Source: Nephrocerus scutellatus (Eukaryota; Arthropoda; Insecta; Diptera; Pipunculidae). From it: a stretch of DNA of 64,000 bases. Within the stretch, counting starts at the first letter, position 1; each line of letters opens with the position of its first letter. A program made the translations under genes and the position numbers. The DNA is taken from assembly GCA_947095585.1 (NCBI GenBank), contig OX352765.1, positions 73,453,976-73,517,975 of the forward strand, given 5' to 3'. Positions 60,954 to 64,000 of this stretch are shown here, one piece after another. The notes under the pieces are model-generated. The model ran no database searches and was not told where the DNA came from. It saw only the letters and a program-made list of their open reading frames with translations.

Positions 60954-61204
60954 CTGGAAATTGAATTGAAGAACATTGATTAGTATTAAAGGTTTTAAAA
61001 GAAATCAGAGTGGGTCAAGATGCACTTAGGAGAAAAAATTAACACACAATATTGTTATCCCTTTATCTGTTAATGGTTGAAAAACATCTGGAGTTCCAAA
61101 ATTCATCACACTATCTTTTTATAGACTTAAAGGACCACTATGCCAGTTATAATTATCGCACGCTTAAAGGTTTTTGCACCCTTATGCTTGGCACAGCGTT
61201 GGCG

Positions 61205-61760
61205 TTAAGAAAAGGAAGAGAGAGGAAAAGAGGAGATGTCTATGAGCTTGTGTCTTGAATGCCTGTGGATCATAGTGATGTGGAAAGACAGAGCTTGGCA
61301 GAGCATTCCACATACCTGTTGTACGGCTACAGAACGAATTTCTGAACTTAAATGTACGTCCGAAGATGGGCTCGGGAGAAACAGCGTCGGAGACAGAACA
61401 GAGCCCTGGGGAACGCCAGCATTTAAGTGATGTACTTTAGACTTGAAACCGTCCAATAAAACTGCGTAGTTTGCTATGGAACTGTCGCCTTTTCGGAGTG
61501 TATGACCAATACACTGCCACTTCCGTCCTTGGATGCTTGTGCCTATTGGTTCCTGACCCGTTCTCTGGTAAAGATGTTCGTTAGAGATACGGTTAGGCCA
61601 GAAAACCCTTAAGATGTTCCGTAGGCACCTATTTACGAACGTTTGAAATCTTTTTGTGATAGTACCGGTCACCTTCCAAGTGCTGCACCCATACAAAAGC
61701 ACAGATTCAACATTTGAACGGAACAGTCGTAGCCTGGTGTTTAAGCCGATCGCATTGCTT
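61205..61760 (-). mobile_element. LINE fragments, chimeric
   Basis: VLLYGCSTWKVTGTITKRFQ and RKWQCIGHTLRKGDSSIANY form the C-terminal tail of one LINE, followed in the same frame by GFKSKVHHLNAGVPQGSVLS from the catalytic core of another. The order is impossible in one LINE, so two fragments were joined by insertion or deletion. Confidence 0.7.
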
Positions 61761-61849
61761 CGTTTTGTTGATTTCTTTGCTTTCTAGATATTTCACCGTC
61801 ACCGCTCTAGCCAACATCCGGTAAAAGGCCTAGATGGTGCCGTACTCGT

Positions 61850-62190
61850 TTCAGATAAGGATCAGCTCAAGCGATGGAAGGAGCATTTCTCGACGGTCCT
61901 TAACCGTGTATTCGCCAACGATATGCACCCAAATCAAACGGAGCTGCCGGAAGTAACAATTTCCCGAATTCGCACCTCAACTCCCAGTAAAGATGAGATA
62001 GCTACCGCGATCAACGCACTAAAGAACGACAAGTCGGTAGGACTAGATGGTATATCCGCAGAGCTTCTGCGTGCCGCTCCAACGACATCAGCAGAGCTTT
62101 TATATCATCTTGTAAAGAGAGCTTGGGAGGCACAAAAATTTCCCCGACGAGTGGATGAAGGGAATGATTGTCAAGCTCCCTAAAAAAGGT
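61850..62190 (+). mobile_element. RTE-like reverse transcriptase start
   Basis: DQLKRWKEHFSTVLNRVFAN, LKNDKSVGLDGISAELLRAA and MIVKLPKKG: the linker and first reverse-transcriptase blocks. One frameshift near 62150. Ends abruptly at 62190. Confidence 0.75.
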
Positions 62191-62429
62191 AGTCTTCAAT
62201 TTCAATTTTCAATTTGTTTGTCTATTTGTAATTCTTATTCACAGTAAGATATAATATCTTATAAATTAGTGACAAGCTTAATTAATATTGTGTGAGAAGA
62301 CAAACTTAAATAGTTTTAATTAACAATAAAAAGAGAAACATAGCAAAAAAACAAAAGAGGAAGAGAGAAAAAAAAGAAAAAATAAGAGAGAAAGAAAAAG
62401 AAATAAAATAAAACTAAGTCGCAAGTAGT

Positions 62430-63360
62430 TGATTAGTTTCTCAATTGAGTTTTAAGTATTGTCATATTGTTCGTTCTTCTAATGTGGCGTGGCAAGGTGT
62501 TCCACATGCGAGCTGAATTTAAAAAAAATTGACGTTCAGATGTCGTAGATGAGAAACGGGGAAGAATTAGTTGGTTTGATTTTTTTTTCATAAAGATATG
62601 AGGGTTGGTGAGTAAGCAGGATGTCCGTAAGAAGACTAAGCGTACGATATTTTAGAAGGTTATCGAGCGTCATGTCGTAAAGACGAGAGGTATAATTAGA
62701 TACATGATCAAATCGTCGTTAACCTATATCATTAAAAGCAACATTTAGAGTCCCCGCACACTAGAGACTTTTTTATCGGCCGATAGTTTGGTCGTTTAGG
62801 GCTGCTAGTGCGCACACTGTGCCGATTAAACAGCCGGGTTAGTGGTGAGTGCACAGACAAAGACAAAGTTGAATGGCAATGTGTCGCACATTAAACTTAT
62901 TTATCGGCCGATTCCAAATCGTTGTAGTCTGCGCACTTGCATACATGTTCATACTGATTCAAACTATCGGCCGACAGAAAGTCTCTAGTGTGCGGGGACT
63001 CTTAGTTTCCTCTTAGATACGTAGCAGCAATTGCAGTAAATTTCTCAACCATATGTCAGGACTGGTAAAGCTAATGTTTTTGCAAGTAAAATTCTAGTTT
63101 TAAAAGGGGTGAAAGAACGTGTAGCCCACAGAGTACGAAGCACTCCATACGTCTTTCCTACTGCTATATTAATGTGAGTGTCCCATGCCAAGTCACGACC
63201 CCAAAGTTTTTAACCTTTTCAACATAATCTATAGGGGTGTTATTTAATGCGATTACAGGAAAATATGATAGATCCAACTGCTCGCGTAGGCGGTGTAGAG
63301 GCCCTAGGACCCGCAAGGGGATATAGGACATAAATAAAGAAGAAGAAGATGTCATACTAT
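62430..63360 (-). mobile_element. LINE C-terminal region, split by a MITE
   Basis: The 3' part, 62430-62747, encodes SRLYDMTLDNLLKYRTLSLL and SARMWNTLPRHIRRTNNM; the other part, 63005-63300, encodes YFPVIALNNTPIDYVEKVKN and thumb sequence. A 254-bp MITE separates them. A purine-rich low-complexity tract borders it at 62322-62425. Confidence 0.75.
62748..63001. mobile_element. Harbinger/Tourist-like MITE
   Basis: 254 bp. Inverted ends of about 45 bp start GAGTCCCCGCACACTAGAGA with a few mismatches and extend to TCGGCCGATAGTTTG. Flanked by TTA at 62745-62747 and 63002-63004. A 3-bp TTA target duplication is typical of PIF/Harbinger. No coding capacity. Confidence 0.85.
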
Positions 63361-63459
63361 TCTTATAGACAAATTGCGTTCATTTGGCATTCATTCGATG
63401 TTGCTTAAGTGCATTTCAAGTTACATTTCAAATAAAAATTAATTAGTACGAATTGGCTG

Positions 63460-63930
63460 TTCTCAATCTAGGCTTTTTGAGGTCTTATCTAATGTCCCGC
63501 AATGTAGTCAATTAGGCCCCCTGCTATTTAATAAATTTATTAATGATATACCTTCACAGCTTAATTATGCAAACTGCCTGATGTATGCTGATGACCTTAA
63601 GATATTTTTGCGCGTTAAAAACATTCATGATAGCGAACCTGTGTCGAAATTTCCAACCCGTATGCTCTAAAGTCTGTCTATATGTCTCTTGTACGTCCTT
63701 TTCTTGAAGCTAGCTCTATAATCTGGTGTCCTATCTATTTAATATCTATAATACGACTTGAAAGGGTACACAAGTCCTTTAGAGATTTATTATAAAACAA
63801 ATTAAATGGAATATCAACGATATACTACAAGATGTGCCCTAATAGGGTTAGATACCTAGGAAATGTTCATTGTATATTGATTATTTATGATGTCTTTTCA
63901 TATCGTATTATATGTCCCGAATTACTTAAT
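63460..63930 (+). mobile_element. LINE reverse-transcriptase fragment
   Basis: Plus strand: VPQCSQLGPLLFNKFINDIP, then LMYADDLKIFLRVKNIHD (catalytic box), followed by a degenerate C-terminal part with stops. Jockey/CR1/R1-type. An internal deletion joins the YADD region to the tail. Confidence 0.75.
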
Positions 63931-64000
63931 AAAAACTAAACTAAACGAAAAATTTTTGCTCGTAGGTCGAATTTGGTCGAATTTTACTCGCCGAAGATGG

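Overview
The window comes from an insect nuclear genome, almost certainly a brachyceran fly with a large, repeat-rich genome. Three conserved host genes are intron-containing and typical of flies: starvin (stv, BAG co-chaperone), nanchung (nan, TRPV channel of stretch-receptor neurons) and the last exon of a drebrin-like/Abp1 SH3 protein. A fourth, small Kazal-like secreted protein gene lies inside a nan intron. The species cannot be fixed from sequence alone; a rosa-type mariner and the intron sizes would fit a tephritid or a calyptrate fly. No prokaryotic, organellar, viral or CRISPR features are seen.

Layout. 1-5161 (+): upstream and first coding exon of stv, with a LINE relic at 1.4-3.5 kb. 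5162-29679: one 24.5-kb stv intron packed with mobile elements (an intact rosa/DD41D mariner, a Helitron with canonical ends, MITEs, tRNA-derived SINEs, RTE-like LINE fragments and many copies of one AT-rich HINE/DINE-1-like family); it also holds a candidate 120-bp phase-0 cassette exon at 18483-18602. 29680-31446: the long second stv coding exon with poly-Q and BAG domain. 31.5-37.4 kb: convergent intergenic region with a LINE RNase H relic and a broken mariner with about 140-bp inverted repeats carrying a nested HINE. 37668-54901 (-): the whole nan gene, nine coding exons, 858 codons, no visible defect. Its 6.4-kb intron 5 contains, on the opposite strand, the Kazal-like gene (41336-41725) with its own TATA box and initiator; its 7.9-kb intron 2 contains a nearly full jockey-like LINE and nested HINEs. 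55-59.7 kb: intergenic, with HINEs, a SINE and two long degenerate C/A-rich arrays of about 10-11 bp period. 59.4-64 kb: 3' UTR and terminal SH3 exon of the drebrin-like gene (-), then its intron with LINE pieces, one interrupted by a Harbinger-like MITE.

The host genes are functionally unrelated neighbours (chaperone/autophagy, mechanosensation/hearing, actin-endocytosis). Most of the sequence is mobile DNA with clear nesting, so relative insertion order can be read at several sites. The most distinctive material is the HINE-like family (about 15 copies, inserted at T-runs, subterminal inverted repeat AAATTCTCTA/TAGAGAATTT, internal monomers of about 100-130 bp), its repeated use as a landing site by SINE and RTE copies, and the candidate cassette exon in stv.
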